Origin: Echinicola rosea
GTDB lineage: Bacteria; Bacteroidota; Bacteroidia; Cytophagales; Cyclobacteriaceae
Length of the DNA stretch: 64,000 nt
Direction of reading: 5' to 3'
Assembly: GCF_005281475.1 (NCBI RefSeq)
Contig: NZ_CP040106.1
Span: 2,446,501 to 2,510,500, forward strand
This document shows, piece after piece, positions 43,866 through 53,138 of the stretch. The position numbers were made by a program, and so were the translations under genes. Numbering within the stretch: the stretch's first letter is position 1; every line of letters starts with the position of its first letter. Under the pieces are notes generated by a model. That model saw nothing but the letters and a program-made list of their open reading frames with translations, was not told the origin of the DNA and did no database searches.

Positions 43866-45242
43866 ATGATGAATTTACAGCAACTTAACTTTAAGGAACA
43901 TTTTTCCAAGACCTTTAACCTTGCCTATCCCGTGATGTTGAGTCAATTGGGGCAGGTGTTGGTAGGAGTGGCCGACAGTATGATGGTCGGAAGGCTAGGG
44001 GCAGAACCGCTTGCGGCAGCCTCATTGGCCAATAGCATCTTTTTCGTGGTGATGATGTTTGGTACTGGGGTTTCGATGGCCATGACACCACTGGTGGCTG
44101 CTGCCGATGGCGAAGGAAAGCCGCGTAAGATCACACGGATTTTTAATCACGGTTTTGCCATAAACGGGTTTACGGGTGTTATTTTGTTTTTGGTGATTGT
44201 ATTGGCATCACCACTGCTGGCACATATGAATCAGCCCGAAGGAGTTGTGGAGCAAGCGATTCCATTTTTGGGAGTGATTACACTTTCTTTGATCCCGCTG
44301 ATGTTTTTCCAGACGTTCAGGCAGTTCGCCGAGGGATTGAGCCATACCAAGGAAGCGATGCTGATTACGATCTTTTGTAATGTGATCAATGTCTTCCTTA
44401 ACTGGGTGCTGATTTATGGTCACCTAGGGTTTGCCCCCATGGGGCTAAACGGAGCAGGTTGGGCGACATTTATTTCAAGGGTGCTGATGGCATTGGTGAT
44501 GGCGTATTTTGTGTGGAAAAGCCCGTTGTTTAAGAAGTATAGGCTGAAATTGGATCTTCGCAAACTGTATTTCCCGATGTTCAGTAAGCTGCTGAAGATC
44601 GGTGTCCCTACGGGCTTCCAGTTTGTTTTTGAGGTCGGGGCGTTCAGTTCGGCGGCTATTATGATGGGCTGGATAGGGGTAAATGCACTGGCTGCCCACC
44701 AAATTGCCATTAACTTAGCATCTATCAGTTATATGATGGCATCAGGTTTGTCTGCCGCCGCAATGGTAAGGGTAGGGAATCAGTTGGGCAGAAATGATAT
44801 CAAAACCCTTCGTGAGGCCGGATTTACATGTTTTGGGATGATTGCAGCGTTTATGTTGTTGTTTGCGGGGATTTTTATTGCTTTCAAAGACTACCTGCCC
44901 TTGCTTTATATTGGGGATGCAGATGTGGTAGAAATGACAGCCGGGCTGCTCGTAATAGCAGGGTTGTTTCAGCTATCCGACGGTATTCAGGTAGTGGGAC
45001 TGGGGGCGCTCAGGGGGATGGCGGATGTGAAGATGCCTACTGTGATCACGTTAGTGGCGTATTGGGTGATCGCCCTTCCGCTGGGATACATGCTGGCTTT
45101 TCACTGGGGTGCTGAGGAAAAGGGCATTTGGTATGGACTCTTGATTGGTCTGACCATCACTGGGGGGATGCTACTTTGGCGGTTTCAGCGCTTGAGTTTG
45201 CGGTTGCTCTCTCGGAAGCGTCAGCAACTGGAAGTAGTGTGA
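43866..45242 (+). CDS. MATE-family multidrug efflux transporter
   Basis: The 458-residue protein has about twelve membrane segments in two homologous halves of six, as in NorM-type MATE exporters. The N-terminal half starts LAYPVMLSQLGQVLVGVADSMMVGRLGAEPLAAASLANS, given here only as the start of the first two helices, and the matching second-half motif is LKIGVPTGFQFVFEVG. Transport of cationic drugs or metabolites by Na+ or H+ antiport is the family role. The start may be the second Met at 43869. It is followed by a MITE-like element, so it is the last gene of its unit. Confidence 0.9.
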   Translation: MMNLQQLNFKEHFSKTFNLAYPVMLSQLGQVLVGVADSMMVGRLGAEPLAAASLANSIFFVVMMFGTGVSMAMTPLVAAADGEGKPRKITRIFNHGFAINGFTGVILFLVIVLASPLLAHMNQPEGVVEQAIPFLGVITLSLIPLMFFQTFRQFAEGLSHTKEAMLITIFCNVINVFLNWVLIYGHLGFAPMGLNGAGWATFISRVLMALVMAYFVWKSPLFKKYRLKLDLRKLYFPMFSKLLKIGVPTGFQFVFEVGAFSSAAIMMGWIGVNALAAHQIAINLASISYMMASGLSAAAMVRVGNQLGRNDIKTLREAGFTCFGMIAAFMLLFAGIFIAFKDYLPLLYIGDADVVEMTAGLLVIAGLFQLSDGIQVVGLGALRGMADVKMPTVITLVAYWVIALPLGYMLAFHWGAEEKGIWYGLLIGLTITGGMLLWRFQRLSLRLLSRKRQQLEVV

Positions 45243-45290
45243 GGGTGTGTTTTATATGGGTTAACCTATTGATGATATTGTATTGAGCAG

Positions 45291-45651
45291 GACATACGGG
45301 ATCAAGCGGAAAAGTTGGGGTCTGCCAGTTTTCTTAATGGTAAAACCACTGTAAAAAAATGCCAAAAAGTCCCAAAGGCACCAGTGCATGTCGGACCTGC
45401 ATTGAAAGATGGCACTCGAAAGCTAACTCCTGAGGAGTGACACGTTCATAACCATGGGTGAAGCCCGTGGTAAATTGCCCATCCAACGTTTTTAGTTATA
45501 GCTGCATTCCCCAGCCTATTCCTTAAAAATTCCCGCTAAAACCCATTCGTACGGATGAAGGAAGCAAATCGTTTTAATGGTATGAAATTCTCTTTCATAA
45601 GACCATGTAAACATTCGTCCCCCCCAGAAATATTGCTTGATCCCTCATACG
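45291..45651. mobile_element. MITE-like element, copy 3, with decayed target duplication
   Basis: The element spans 45299-45643 (345 bp), starts GGATCAAGC and ends GCTTGATCC. The left 200 bp and right 45 bp align with copy 1 (for example GCCAGTTT, CATTGAAA, ACTCGAAAGCTA, CATGGGTGAAGC and the right end AGAAATATTGCTTGATCC), while the interior diverges. The 8-base flanks are GACATACG and CTCATACG, sharing six bases, consistent with an old target duplication. No transposase frame is present. It lies between the MATE and thioesterase genes. Confidence 0.78.
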
Positions 45652-45947
45652 TCTTAGCTTTTTTCCAATAGGATTGCTGTCATACGTACCGGTGGCATCA
45701 TGGTCGGTCGGATCTATGCTGTGGCGCATGCGGTATGCCCCATCTTTGGAGGAGGTCTAAATGGAGAAAAATGCTGATTTTAGCTGAATACCTTATTACC
45801 CCTTCCATATTTATAGGAAGGACAGGTGTATATCCCATTGGGCATTTTTAAATGTGTTTACCCTTTAGAATTTAGCCTATGTCAGGGTCTTTTGGAGAGT
45901 TTATTTTATCTTTATCGAATTGTTTGCAGTTTTTAAAGAGACCAATC
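45652..45947. other. Intergenic region before thioesterase gene
   Basis: Together with the MITE copy this makes a gene-free gap of about 700 bases after the MATE gene. The last 300 bases must carry the thioesterase promoter; I see no clear consensus. Confidence 0.4.
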
Positions 45948-46517
45948 ATGCGTACAGAAAAAGAAATAGCAAGAACGGCTGCCTTTTCCAGGACCACCAT
46001 TACCGAATTGATGATTCCTTCTTATGCCAATTTTGGAGGGAAGATACACGGTGGGATTTTACTTTCCTTGATGGATAAGGTGGCATATGCTACGGCCAGT
46101 AAGCACAGTGGTGCCTATTGTGTGACCGTTTCGGTAGATACAGTGGATTTTTTGCAACCGGTGGAGGTGGGAGAGCTAGTGTCTCTCATGGCTTCCATCA
46201 ACTATGTGGGGAACAGCTCCATGGTAATCGGGATAAAGGTGATTTCTGAAAATGTAAAAATAGGGAATGTCAAGCATACCAACACCTGCTATTTTACGAT
46301 GGTCGCCAAAGGTGAAGATGACAGGCCAACCAAGGTCCCTAAGTTGATACTGGAAGATGCTACTGATGTCAGAAGGTTTGTAGAGGCAATTTACCGCCGG
46401 AAGTTCAAACAGAATTATGAGACCAATTTACAGGAGATAAAGTCCAATTGGGAAAAACAAGATATCGATAAGCTGCTGAAAGATCAGCGCTGTATTAACC
46501 AGGCTAAGAAATCTTAG
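45948..46517 (+). CDS. Hotdog-fold acyl-CoA thioesterase
   Basis: The protein has about 189 residues from ATG 45948 (MRTEKEIARTAAF); the frame opens at 45879 but the added part is unlike the family. The single hotdog domain has the acyl-CoA thioesterase motif NFGGKIHGGILLSLMDKVAYATASKHSG and VTVSVDTVDFLQPVEVGE, here split into the helix with HGG and the strand with D-x-V-x-F. It hydrolyses acyl-CoA to free fatty acid and CoA in the cytoplasm. A charged helical tail of about 40 residues follows. Chain-length preference is unknown. Confidence 0.87.
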   Translation: MRTEKEIARTAAFSRTTITELMIPSYANFGGKIHGGILLSLMDKVAYATASKHSGAYCVTVSVDTVDFLQPVEVGELVSLMASINYVGNSSMVIGIKVISENVKIGNVKHTNTCYFTMVAKGEDDRPTKVPKLILEDATDVRRFVEAIYRRKFKQNYETNLQEIKSNWEKQDIDKLLKDQRCINQAKKS

Positions 46518-46768
46518 AAGGAGATGGAATAAGGAAAGTAGTGTTGAGATTTGAGAAAAATGTCTTCAGTGTATAGGTCTTCTCTGACTTGAACTCAGGT
46601 TGTGTTGGGTGCTGTTCCAGCATTGGCGGACATTGGATCTCTGACTCAACGGGGTCAAAGAGTAACCTTAATCAGCCCGTTTTCATATTGGCTTGGAAGA
46701 ATGGAGGGAACCTCTAGGTTTTGCAGTCTTTCAAATACCGTCCAAATCCAGAGGATGAAAACCTTGTT

Positions 46769-47968
46769 TTAATCCAATCCTAAGTGGTCGGGCTGAGTTT
46801 TGGAGGCCGTTTTGGTGATGAATAGGTAGATGAAAGCTATTAAGGCTCCTGCGGTTCCTAGGAGGAATACCAGCGGAAATCGGTCATACTGATTGCCGTA
46901 AATCCAGCCTGAACCCAACGCTCCAATGCCAATACCTGCCTCCAGGGCGATATACATGGTCGCCAGACCTCTTCCCCTAAAAGCCGATAATGATAAGTCG
47001 ATTGTCCAGGCGGCGATGGTCGGAGAGGTCATGCCCAGGGCGAATCCGAAAAGTACACCGGAGAAGATCAGCATTTCCTTGGAATGGCTAAAGGCTATGG
47101 CTGCCATGGCCAGTGCAAGGCATAGGGTAGCGGCTTTTAAAACGGGAATTCTACCATGCCGATCCGAAGCCCTTCCGGCCAGCAGTCGTATGGCCAGCGA
47201 GCTAAGCGTAAAAACGGCGAAGAAGATCCCTTTGTTTGCAATGTTCAGGTATGCGGAGAAATCAGGGATTATGGTGAGGATGATTCCAAACGACAAATAA
47301 GAGAAGAATAAGACAAAACAGGGCGAAAACACCCGTTTCTCCAAGATTTCATCTTTTTTCAACCTGAAATGTGCCAATTGGAAAGATTCAATTTCAGGTA
47401 CAGTCTCCTTTAGGCGAACCAGTAATAAAATGGATGCCAAGGCCACCCCAGATGAACAATAAAAAAGAGGCGTGATCCCGTAAAGACTTGCGATATAGCC
47501 TCCAAAAGCCGGTCCGGCAGCCATGCCGAGTGAGCTAAAGAGTGACTGTAGTCCCATCGCTTCCCCGCGACGGTTGAAGGGGACAATGTCCGCCACATAG
47601 GCTGAAATGCCCGTAGGGGTGAATCCAGTGCTGAAGCCGTGAAAAAACCGTAAACACAAAAAACCGGCTACTCCGGCAATCAATGGGTAAAGCAGGCTCA
47701 CTACCAGGCATACCGCAGCACCAAAAATCATTACCGGAACCCTTCCGATCCTATCGGCCAGTTTTCCACTAAATGGTCGTGAAAGGCCAGCAGTCAAGGT
47801 GAATAATGAAATGATCAATCCCTTATAATCCTCGCCGCCCAAACTGCTCAAATAAGCGGGAAGTTCTGGAATGATCATGTTAAAACTGGCAAAGAACAGA
47901 AAGGAACTTAGACACAACTGCAGAAAGCGCAACGTAAAAAAAGGAGGAAGAATTTTTTGCAGGTTCAT
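46769..47968 (-). CDS. Major facilitator superfamily transporter
   Basis: The protein has about 399 residues from ATG 47968 (MNLQKILPPFF; the frame opens nine codons earlier). It has about twelve membrane helices and the MFS loop 2-3 motif GKLADRIGRVPVMIFG, echoed in the second half by GRASDRHGRIPVLKA. Motif C-like GPAFGGYIA in helix 5 is typical of drug/H+ antiporters (DHA1-type). The substrate cannot be given. It lies downstream of prfB on the same strand but is separated by a hairpin terminator. Confidence 0.9.
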   Translation of the reverse strand: MNLQKILPPFFTLRFLQLCLSSFLFFASFNMIIPELPAYLSSLGGEDYKGLIISLFTLTAGLSRPFSGKLADRIGRVPVMIFGAAVCLVVSLLYPLIAGVAGFLCLRFFHGFSTGFTPTGISAYVADIVPFNRRGEAMGLQSLFSSLGMAAGPAFGGYIASLYGITPLFYCSSGVALASILLLVRLKETVPEIESFQLAHFRLKKDEILEKRVFSPCFVLFFSYLSFGIILTIIPDFSAYLNIANKGIFFAVFTLSSLAIRLLAGRASDRHGRIPVLKAATLCLALAMAAIAFSHSKEMLIFSGVLFGFALGMTSPTIAAWTIDLSLSAFRGRGLATMYIALEAGIGIGALGSGWIYGNQYDRFPLVFLLGTAGALIAFIYLFITKTASKTQPDHLGLD

Positions 47969-47987
47969 GGTTTGCCAATTAAAACAG

Positions 47988-48019
47988 AAAAGCACACCGA
48001 AGGATTTTCGGTGCGCTTA
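47988..48019 (-). terminator. Terminator of prfB
   Basis: On the minus strand AGCGCACCGAA pairs with TTCGGTGTGCT with one mismatch, followed by TTTTCTGTTTT. It lies about 25 bases past the prfB stop. Confidence 0.65.
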
Positions 48020-48043
48020 TAAGGTCTTGAATGAAAGCTAAGG

Positions 48044-49145
48044 TCAATTGTTTTCAGCTTCTTCTTCACTTTGTGCCAATAGATAAGCTTTGATAAAGTC
48101 GTTCAGCCCGCCGTCCAATACGGTGGGTACGTCTGAAGTTTCGTGACCAGTCCTTGCGTCCTTGACCAGTTTGTAAGGATGCAATACATAATTTCTGATC
48201 TGCGAGCCAAAGTCAATCTTCATCTTGCCTGCTTCAATCTTGTCACGTTCAGCATTTCGCTTTTCCATTTCCATTTGGTAAAGACGTGATTTCAGCATTT
48301 GCATGGCTTTTTCACGGTTGGCCAGCTGTGAGCGTTCTACCTGACAGACCACCACAATTCCGGTAGGTTTGTGCGTAAGTTGAACTTTGGTTTCTACTTT
48401 GTTCACGTTCTGTCCTCCGGCACCACCGGATCGGGAAGTCTGAAGCTCGATGTCAGAAGGGTTGATTTCGATCTCGATGGAGTCATCCACTACCGGATAG
48501 ACGTACACCGAAGCAAAGGAGGTGTGTCTTCGGCCTCCGCTGTCGAATGGTGAAATTCTCACCAACCGATGCACTCCGATTTCCGATTTTAAAAAGCCAT
48601 ACGCCAATGGTCCGTCAAACTCCAGGGTGACGGATTTGATGCCTGCCACATCACCTTCTTGTAGATCCACTTCCTTGACTTTATAGCCGTTTTTCTCTCC
48701 CCACATGATGTACATTCTCATGAGGATGGAAGCCCAGTCGTTACTTTCTGTACCGCCTGCTCCAGGGTTGATCTCCATTAGTGCACTGAGCTGGTCCTCT
48801 TCACCGCTGAGCATTTTTTTCAGCTCAAGCTCTTCGATTTCATCGAGCGCATTTTGATAATCGGTTTTGATTTCCTCTTCTTCTACCTCTCCTGCTGTGT
48901 AGAATTCGTACAATACCTCCAAGTCCTGAATGCTAGTCTCTGCCTTTTCATAAGCACCTGTCCAGCCCTTTCGTGCCTGGATTTGTTTCATGGTCTTTTC
49001 GGCTTCCTCCGGATTGTTCCAAAAATCTGGTTGTGCGGATACGGCTTCTAGGTCTTCTATTTCTGCTTTCTTACGATCGTAGTCAAAGATACCTCCTTAA
49101 GGCCGTGATACGCGCCTTCAAGTCTTTCAACTGTTCTGATGTCAT
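48044..49145 (-). CDS. prfB: Peptide chain release factor 2 with programmed +1 frameshift
   Basis: Translation starts at ATG 49145 and reads [20 protein letters not shown], then meets TGA at 49085-49083. Before it is AGGAGG (49097-49092), then TAT CTT TGA C, the classical RF2 autoregulatory frameshift site. Skipping one base at 49085 continues in the +1 frame as [20 protein letters not shown] and on through the long frame to 48044, about 366 residues in all. The stop-recognition motif SPF (about 198-200) and the catalytic GGQ (about 243-245, GGAGGQNVN) are present. RF2 releases peptides at UGA and UAA; scarcity of RF2 favours the frameshift and restores it. A frame-only call starting at 48991 misses the first 51 residues. 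Confidence 0.96.
49083..49097 (-). promoter_or_regulatory. RF2 recoding signal
   Basis: The minus-strand sequence AGGAGGTATCTTTGAC combines an internal Shine-Dalgarno-like AGGAGG, a 3-base spacer and the slippery CTT followed by a poorly terminating TGA-C. It matches the known prfB +1 frameshift signal closely. Confidence 0.95.
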
Positions 49146-49606
49146 AAAATTATTTTCGTTTAATTGATTTTAAGAATGGCGAATTTCGGCAAATTTTATG
49201 GCTTTACCTAAATCCCAACGGTGATCTTTCTGGAAGCATTCGGATTCCATTGGATTTTGGGATTTATCCCCTAAAAGTGCTCGACGGTAAAGTGTTTTTT
49301 TACAAGGATTGTTGCCACGAAGACGCTGGGGAGTAGCCGCAGGCGTGTGGTCCATACCTTATATTTACAAATAAAAATCCCAGTAGGTGGTGTTGAGTTG
49401 AAAACTCATTGCTTTTAGGTTCCGCAGCATAGCTGTCGGAACAACGGGAAGGTATTTGCCTTGCAATCTCCGCCCTATATGAAAAACTTTGTGTCCGGGT
49501 AAATTAGTGGCCTTTTGTTTCATTGCCATGTAAAAGTGCATTCTGTGAATAACCCCGCTTACAGATAAAATAAAACCTTCCATCCAGAAAAATTACTTTA
49601 TCCTAG
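49146..49606. other. Gene-free region upstream of prfB
   Basis: This 461-base gap holds a hairpin TTCCGCAGC / AGCTGTCGGAA near 49421-49442, similar to the CCAGCTGTCGGAATT segment of the cassette 1 tandem units. Two minus-strand frames (49170-49355 and 49365-49583) have no recognisable signal or motif and are judged non-coding. The prfB promoter should be here. Confidence 0.45.
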
Positions 49607-50167
49607 TTATTGGTAAAGGTTCTTTTTGTCGTCTTCCTCTTCTAGGGGAGCGATATCCAGGTAAATGATTTGGATCTTGTTCCTTCCTTCATTCTTAAAG
49701 TACTTTTTCTTAAACCTTGAGATGACAAAGCTCCCAGCAAGCAATGCACCCGATATAATGAGCCCTCCCTTGGAATAAGAGAGCTCACCTTCTGTATAGA
49801 GGCTGTTGATGGTTTCCGCTGTGAGCAGCAGCCCGCCAGCGGCTGCAAAGATGGTGCTGAAGCTTCTGATGGTTCGGTTTTGTTCACGGTTGTCGCGTAC
49901 GTCCACTACCGCGATATTTTCTGGACGGAGGATGTTTTCCCTAAGGACCAGAAAATCCCGGTGGATTTCTTTGATCTGATCACTGATGAAATAGTCCATG
50001 TCTTTGGTTTGATAGGTGATCAGATCCCCTTCATCATACCTGATCTTGGTTTTTTGGTTTCCTCCTTTCTGCAAAATCAGATATCGTTGGGCCTGGGCTT
50101 GGGGAAGGCTTAGGGCAATTATGGCCAAAATGATAAAAAACAAGGGAAGTCCTAAGTGCTTTTTCAT
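49607..50167 (-). CDS. Exported protein of unknown function with two hydrophobic helices
   Basis: The 186-residue protein has a signal peptide (about 1-26, PQAQAQ), a beta-like segment (about 27-95, RYLILQKGGNQKTKIRY, REIHRDF-like stretch) and two hydrophobic stretches (about 107-122, FSTIFAAAGGLLLTAE, and 135-153, GGLIISGALLAGSFVIS) before a basic/acidic C-terminus. Related short proteins are common in Cytophagales but uncharacterised. It is encoded between the prfB upstream gap and ilvE, apparently alone. I cannot assign a function. Confidence 0.7.
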   Translation of the reverse strand: MKKHLGLPLFFIILAIIALSLPQAQAQRYLILQKGGNQKTKIRYDEGDLITYQTKDMDYFISDQIKEIHRDFLVLRENILRPENIAVVDVRDNREQNRTIRSFSTIFAAAGGLLLTAETINSLYTEGELSYSKGGLIISGALLAGSFVISRFKKKYFKNEGRNKIQIIYLDIAPLEEEDDKKNLYQ

Positions 50168-50270
50168 GTGCTACTGGTTATGATTAGAAAAATTCACTTA
50201 ATATTACGTGAGATGGCAAAGTGGGTTTGCAGATGGTCAAGAATAATGTTGAAATCCGCAAGGTAAATAA

Positions 50271-50310
50271 AAAAGCATTCCAGAGGTGTTTTGTTTCCTG
50301 AAATGCTTTT
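50271..50310 (-). terminator. Terminator of the cobalamin adenosyltransferase-ilvE unit
   Basis: AAAAGCATTCCAG (50271-50283) and CTGAAATGCTTTT (50298-50310) form a 13-bp stem with one mismatch and a 14-base loop, 25 bases past the ilvE stop. Confidence 0.7.
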
Positions 50311-50334
50311 CGTGAATTTTTTCTCCTGATTTGG

Positions 50335-51402
50335 CTAGACTTTAGTGATCCATCCATGAGTGTCTTCTTGCCGGCCATATTTAATGGCGTCAAGGGTTTC
50401 CAACACTTGGTAGGAGAAGGAATCAGCTGGTTTCTCCGGCAGGTCGTAATCCTTGTCCCCAACATTGATTTTGTAAATATGGGCAATGGTGGCGGCAGTT
50501 CCCGTACCAAATGCCTCTTGGAGGGTGTTGTTTTCCAACGCTTCTTTGAGTTCTGTTACAGTCAGGAATCGTTCATCCACTTCAAGGCCTTTTTCCTTTG
50601 CTAGTGTCAAAACAGAATCACGGGTAATGCCCTTGAGGATGGTGCCCTTGGAAGTAGGGGCTGTGATGAGGGTGTCATTGATGATGAACATAACGTTCAT
50701 GGTGCCGCTTTCTTCGATGTTTTCATGGCTTTTTCCGTCCGTCCACAGCAGTTGATCATAGCCTTGTTTTTGGGCGATTTGGGCAGGATAAAGCGAGCCG
50801 GCGTAGTTACCTGCTGCTTTTGCTTGACCTGTTCCTCCTTCAGCGGCACGCGTGTATTTGGTCTCCACTTTTACCGATACCGGCTTGGCGTAGTAGTGTC
50901 CTACGGGACAAGTGAATATCATAAACTTATACGTGGCGGATGGCCGAATGCCCAAATAATCATCCGTGGCAAAGATAAATGGTCGGATGTAAAGTGAACA
51001 GCCCGGTTTGTTGGGGATCCAATCCCGATCCACTTCCAAAAGCTTTCTTAATCCATCCATGAAAATTTCCTCCGGAATCTGCGGAATGCACAGCCGGTCA
51101 GCGGATTCGTTTAAACGACGATGATTGGCATCTGGTCGGAAGATCAGCACATTGTTGTGGTCGTCTTTATAGGCTTTTAGGCCTTCAAAGACAGATTGAC
51201 CATAATGAAGGGTGGCGTTGGCTGGATTTAGGCTGAGTGGAGCGTAAGGTGCTACCCGGAAGTCCTGCCATTCGCCATTTTTGTAATCGGCCACAAACAT
51301 GTGGTCACTCATGACCTGTCCAAAACTCAGGTTCTCAAAATCGGTTCCTGGTAACTTGGATTGACTGGTTTGTTTTATTTGGATGTCTATTGTTGTATTC
51401 AT
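50335..51402 (-). CDS. ilvE: Branched-chain amino acid aminotransferase
   Basis: The 355-residue PLP enzyme is of fold type IV. Signatures are LHYGQSVFEGLKAY (about 65-78), IRPFIFATDDYLG, the PLP lysine K195 in GGTGQAKAAGNYAGS, and ESGTMNVMFI. The length and GGTGxxKxxGNYA motif fit the long (eukaryote-like) BCAT subgroup. It transfers the amino group between glutamate and the keto acids of Leu, Ile and Val. It lies four bases downstream of the cobalamin adenosyltransferase gene, so the two are likely one transcript, although no metabolic link is obvious. Confidence 0.95.
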   Translation of the reverse strand: MNTTIDIQIKQTSQSKLPGTDFENLSFGQVMSDHMFVADYKNGEWQDFRVAPYAPLSLNPANATLHYGQSVFEGLKAYKDDHNNVLIFRPDANHRRLNESADRLCIPQIPEEIFMDGLRKLLEVDRDWIPNKPGCSLYIRPFIFATDDYLGIRPSATYKFMIFTCPVGHYYAKPVSVKVETKYTRAAEGGTGQAKAAGNYAGSLYPAQIAQKQGYDQLLWTDGKSHENIEESGTMNVMFIINDTLITAPTSKGTILKGITRDSVLTLAKEKGLEVDERFLTVTELKEALENNTLQEAFGTGTAATIAHIYKINVGDKDYDLPEKPADSFSYQVLETLDAIKYGRQEDTHGWITKV

Positions 51403-51406
51403 GGTA

Positions 51407-51955
51407 TTAAACTCTAGATTCCCACGTGATCTCTTTTACTTCTAATTCTATTGTTATCATCCTTCCCAAGACAAACAGGTAATCTGAAAGCCTGTTGAGG
51501 TATTTTATTATTATCTCATCCACCACCTCTTGGTCATGGAGTGCGGTGACCCTTCTTTCAGCCCTCCTGCACACTGTTCTGGCCACATGGCTGTATGAAA
51601 TGGCAGGATGCCCACCGGGCAATATGAACTTTTTCAAAGCGGGGAGTTTTTCTTCCATCAGGTCGATTTCCTTCTCTAAAAAGGCAACATCCCCTTCTAC
51701 AATATCTGGCTTTTTTACGTTCTTGTTTCCTTCCTCAGTGGCCAAGTCCGCGCCGATAGTAAACAGCCGGTCTTGAATCGTTTTTAACTGATCGGAGCGT
51801 TTTTTGTTTACCTTTTGGTCCTTAAGTAAACCTACAAAAGCATTTAGCTCATCCACGGTCCCATAAGCTTCTATTTTTAAATCAGCTTTGGAAACCCTAC
51901 TTCCACCCAATAGGGAGGTCTGGCCTTGGTCGCCTCCTTTTGTGTAAAGCTTCAT
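51407..51955 (-). CDS. PduO-type ATP:cob(I)alamin adenosyltransferase
   Basis: The 182-residue protein begins with the PduO/MMAB ATP-binding motif TKGGDQGQTSLLGG (about 5-18), followed by AYGTVDELNAFVGL and the C-terminal ARTVCRRAERRV and NRLSDYLFVLGR motifs. It makes adenosylcobalamin from cob(I)alamin and ATP in the cytoplasm, as a trimer of helical bundles. Adenosylcobalamin serves enzymes such as methylmalonyl-CoA mutase, not in this window. It is upstream of ilvE with a four-base gap. Confidence 0.93.
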   Translation of the reverse strand: MKLYTKGGDQGQTSLLGGSRVSKADLKIEAYGTVDELNAFVGLLKDQKVNKKRSDQLKTIQDRLFTIGADLATEEGNKNVKKPDIVEGDVAFLEKEIDLMEEKLPALKKFILPGGHPAISYSHVARTVCRRAERRVTALHDQEVVDEIIIKYLNRLSDYLFVLGRMITIELEVKEITWESRV

Positions 51956-51994
51956 TCAGTAACGTTTTTAGGTTTGCTTCAGGTATAAAGAAAA

Positions 51995-52034
51995 GGTAAA
52001 ATATTCTTAAGCCCTTGCTAAAGAATATTTTACC
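51995..52034. terminator. Perfect hairpin after the ABC ATPase gene
   Basis: GGTAAAATATTCTT (51995-52008) and AAGAATATTTTACC (52021-52034) form a 14-bp stem with a 12-base loop, between the ATPase stop (52090) and the adenosyltransferase start on the minus strand. AT-rich but perfect. Confidence 0.7.
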
Positions 52035-52089
52035 AATTTCATTTTCTACTTTGAAATCAGGAAGCAAAATTAAGCATTTAATTGCAATA

Positions 52090-52812
52090 CTATTCGCTGA
52101 CCGCCTGAAAATTATTTTTTGTTGGGTTGGGATTTTTTTGGTCTGTTTCCACTAGGCCGTCCCTGAGCCTCACAATACGGTGGGCATAATGGGCAATATC
52201 ATCCTCGTGCGTCACCATGATGATGGTGTTCCCCTTTTGGTGGAGCTCATCAAAGAGGTTCATGATATCATAGGAAGTTTTGGAGTCCAGGTTTCCTGTA
52301 GGTTCATCGGCAAGGATGATGCTGGGGTCATTGACCAAAGCACGGGCGATGGCTACTCTTTGGCGTTGTCCCCCTGATAATTCATTGGGCTTGTGATTGA
52401 TCCGGTCTTCGAGGCCTACACTTTTCAGTGCCAAGAAGGCTTTGTCCTCACGGTCTGATTTACTGAAACCGGCATATATAAGCGGCAATGCCACATTCTC
52501 AAGGCAAGTAGCACGGGGGAGAAGGTTAAACGTCTGAAACACAAAGCCAATTTCCTTGTTCCTTATTTCGGCCAAATCGTTTTCAGACATATGGCTGACA
52601 TCTTTGCTGTTCAGTACATAGTTGCCAGCAGTAGGGGTGTCGAGACAGCCAATGATATTCATTAAAGTGGATTTTCCAGAACCTGATGGTCCCATAAAAG
52701 CAACATATTCTCCTTTATTGATATCTATGGTGACGGATTTGAGTGCCTGTACTTTCTCGGCGCCCATCACATATGTTTTCTTGATGTCTTTGGTTTCAAT
52801 TATTTTCCCCAT
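52090..52812 (-). CDS. ABC transporter ATP-binding protein (LolD/MacB type)
   Basis: The 240-residue ATPase has Walker A GPSGSGKS (about 40-47), the LSGGQ signature with [10 protein letters not shown], Walker [14 protein letters not shown] and the H-loop [11 protein letters not shown]. The sequence around Walker A and GNLDS is typical of the LolD/MacB/FtsE group that drives lipoprotein release or macrolide-type export from the inner membrane. No permease gene is adjacent, so the membrane partner must be encoded elsewhere. It stands alone between two gaps. Confidence 0.92.
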   Translation of the reverse strand: MGKIIETKDIKKTYVMGAEKVQALKSVTIDINKGEYVAFMGPSGSGKSTLMNIIGCLDTPTAGNYVLNSKDVSHMSENDLAEIRNKEIGFVFQTFNLLPRATCLENVALPLIYAGFSKSDREDKAFLALKSVGLEDRINHKPNELSGGQRQRVAIARALVNDPSIILADEPTGNLDSKTSYDIMNLFDELHQKGNTIIMVTHEDDIAHYAHRIVRLRDGLVETDQKNPNPTKNNFQAVSE

Positions 52813-53138
52813 GATAAAAATTGATGTTTTGTATTTCCTAAAGATACAGTTTTAAACCAAAAAGTGTAATGGAATACTCTTAATTTATCTAAAAGGCAAA
52901 ATGAAAGTATGAAGATAGGCCCATGGAGCCAAGAAAAAAGTGTAGGGGCTATATTCCAGCAAGGTCATGCTTTGATTCGTTGATCCATTTGGGCTGTTTC
53001 CGACACTTGTCCCGAGCATACAAAATAAATTTAGACGAAGAACCATTCCTCTGGCAGGTGAATTGGAATTGCCCCTCCAGTAAAGACTACCTAAAGTCCC
53101 GTTGATAAAACGAAAATCAACCTGTTAAATAGTGGAGG
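52813..53138. other. Intergenic region, no supported gene
   Basis: This 326-base gap should hold the ATPase promoter on the minus strand. A 60-codon plus-strand frame at 52923-53105 has no signal, motif or neighbour support and is not called. Confidence 0.4.

Noticed and set aside
48044..48991. prfB as a 315-residue protein starting at 48991
   Set aside because: The missing N-terminus is encoded upstream through an intact +1 frameshift site, giving the usual RF2 length of about 366 residues.
49170..49583. Two minus-strand frames of 61 and 72 codons upstream of prfB
   Set aside because: No export signal or motif, no coupling to a neighbour, and the region contains palindromic repeat sequence.
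52923..53105. 60-codon plus-strand frame
   Set aside because: Isolated between two minus-strand genes with no motif or promoter support.
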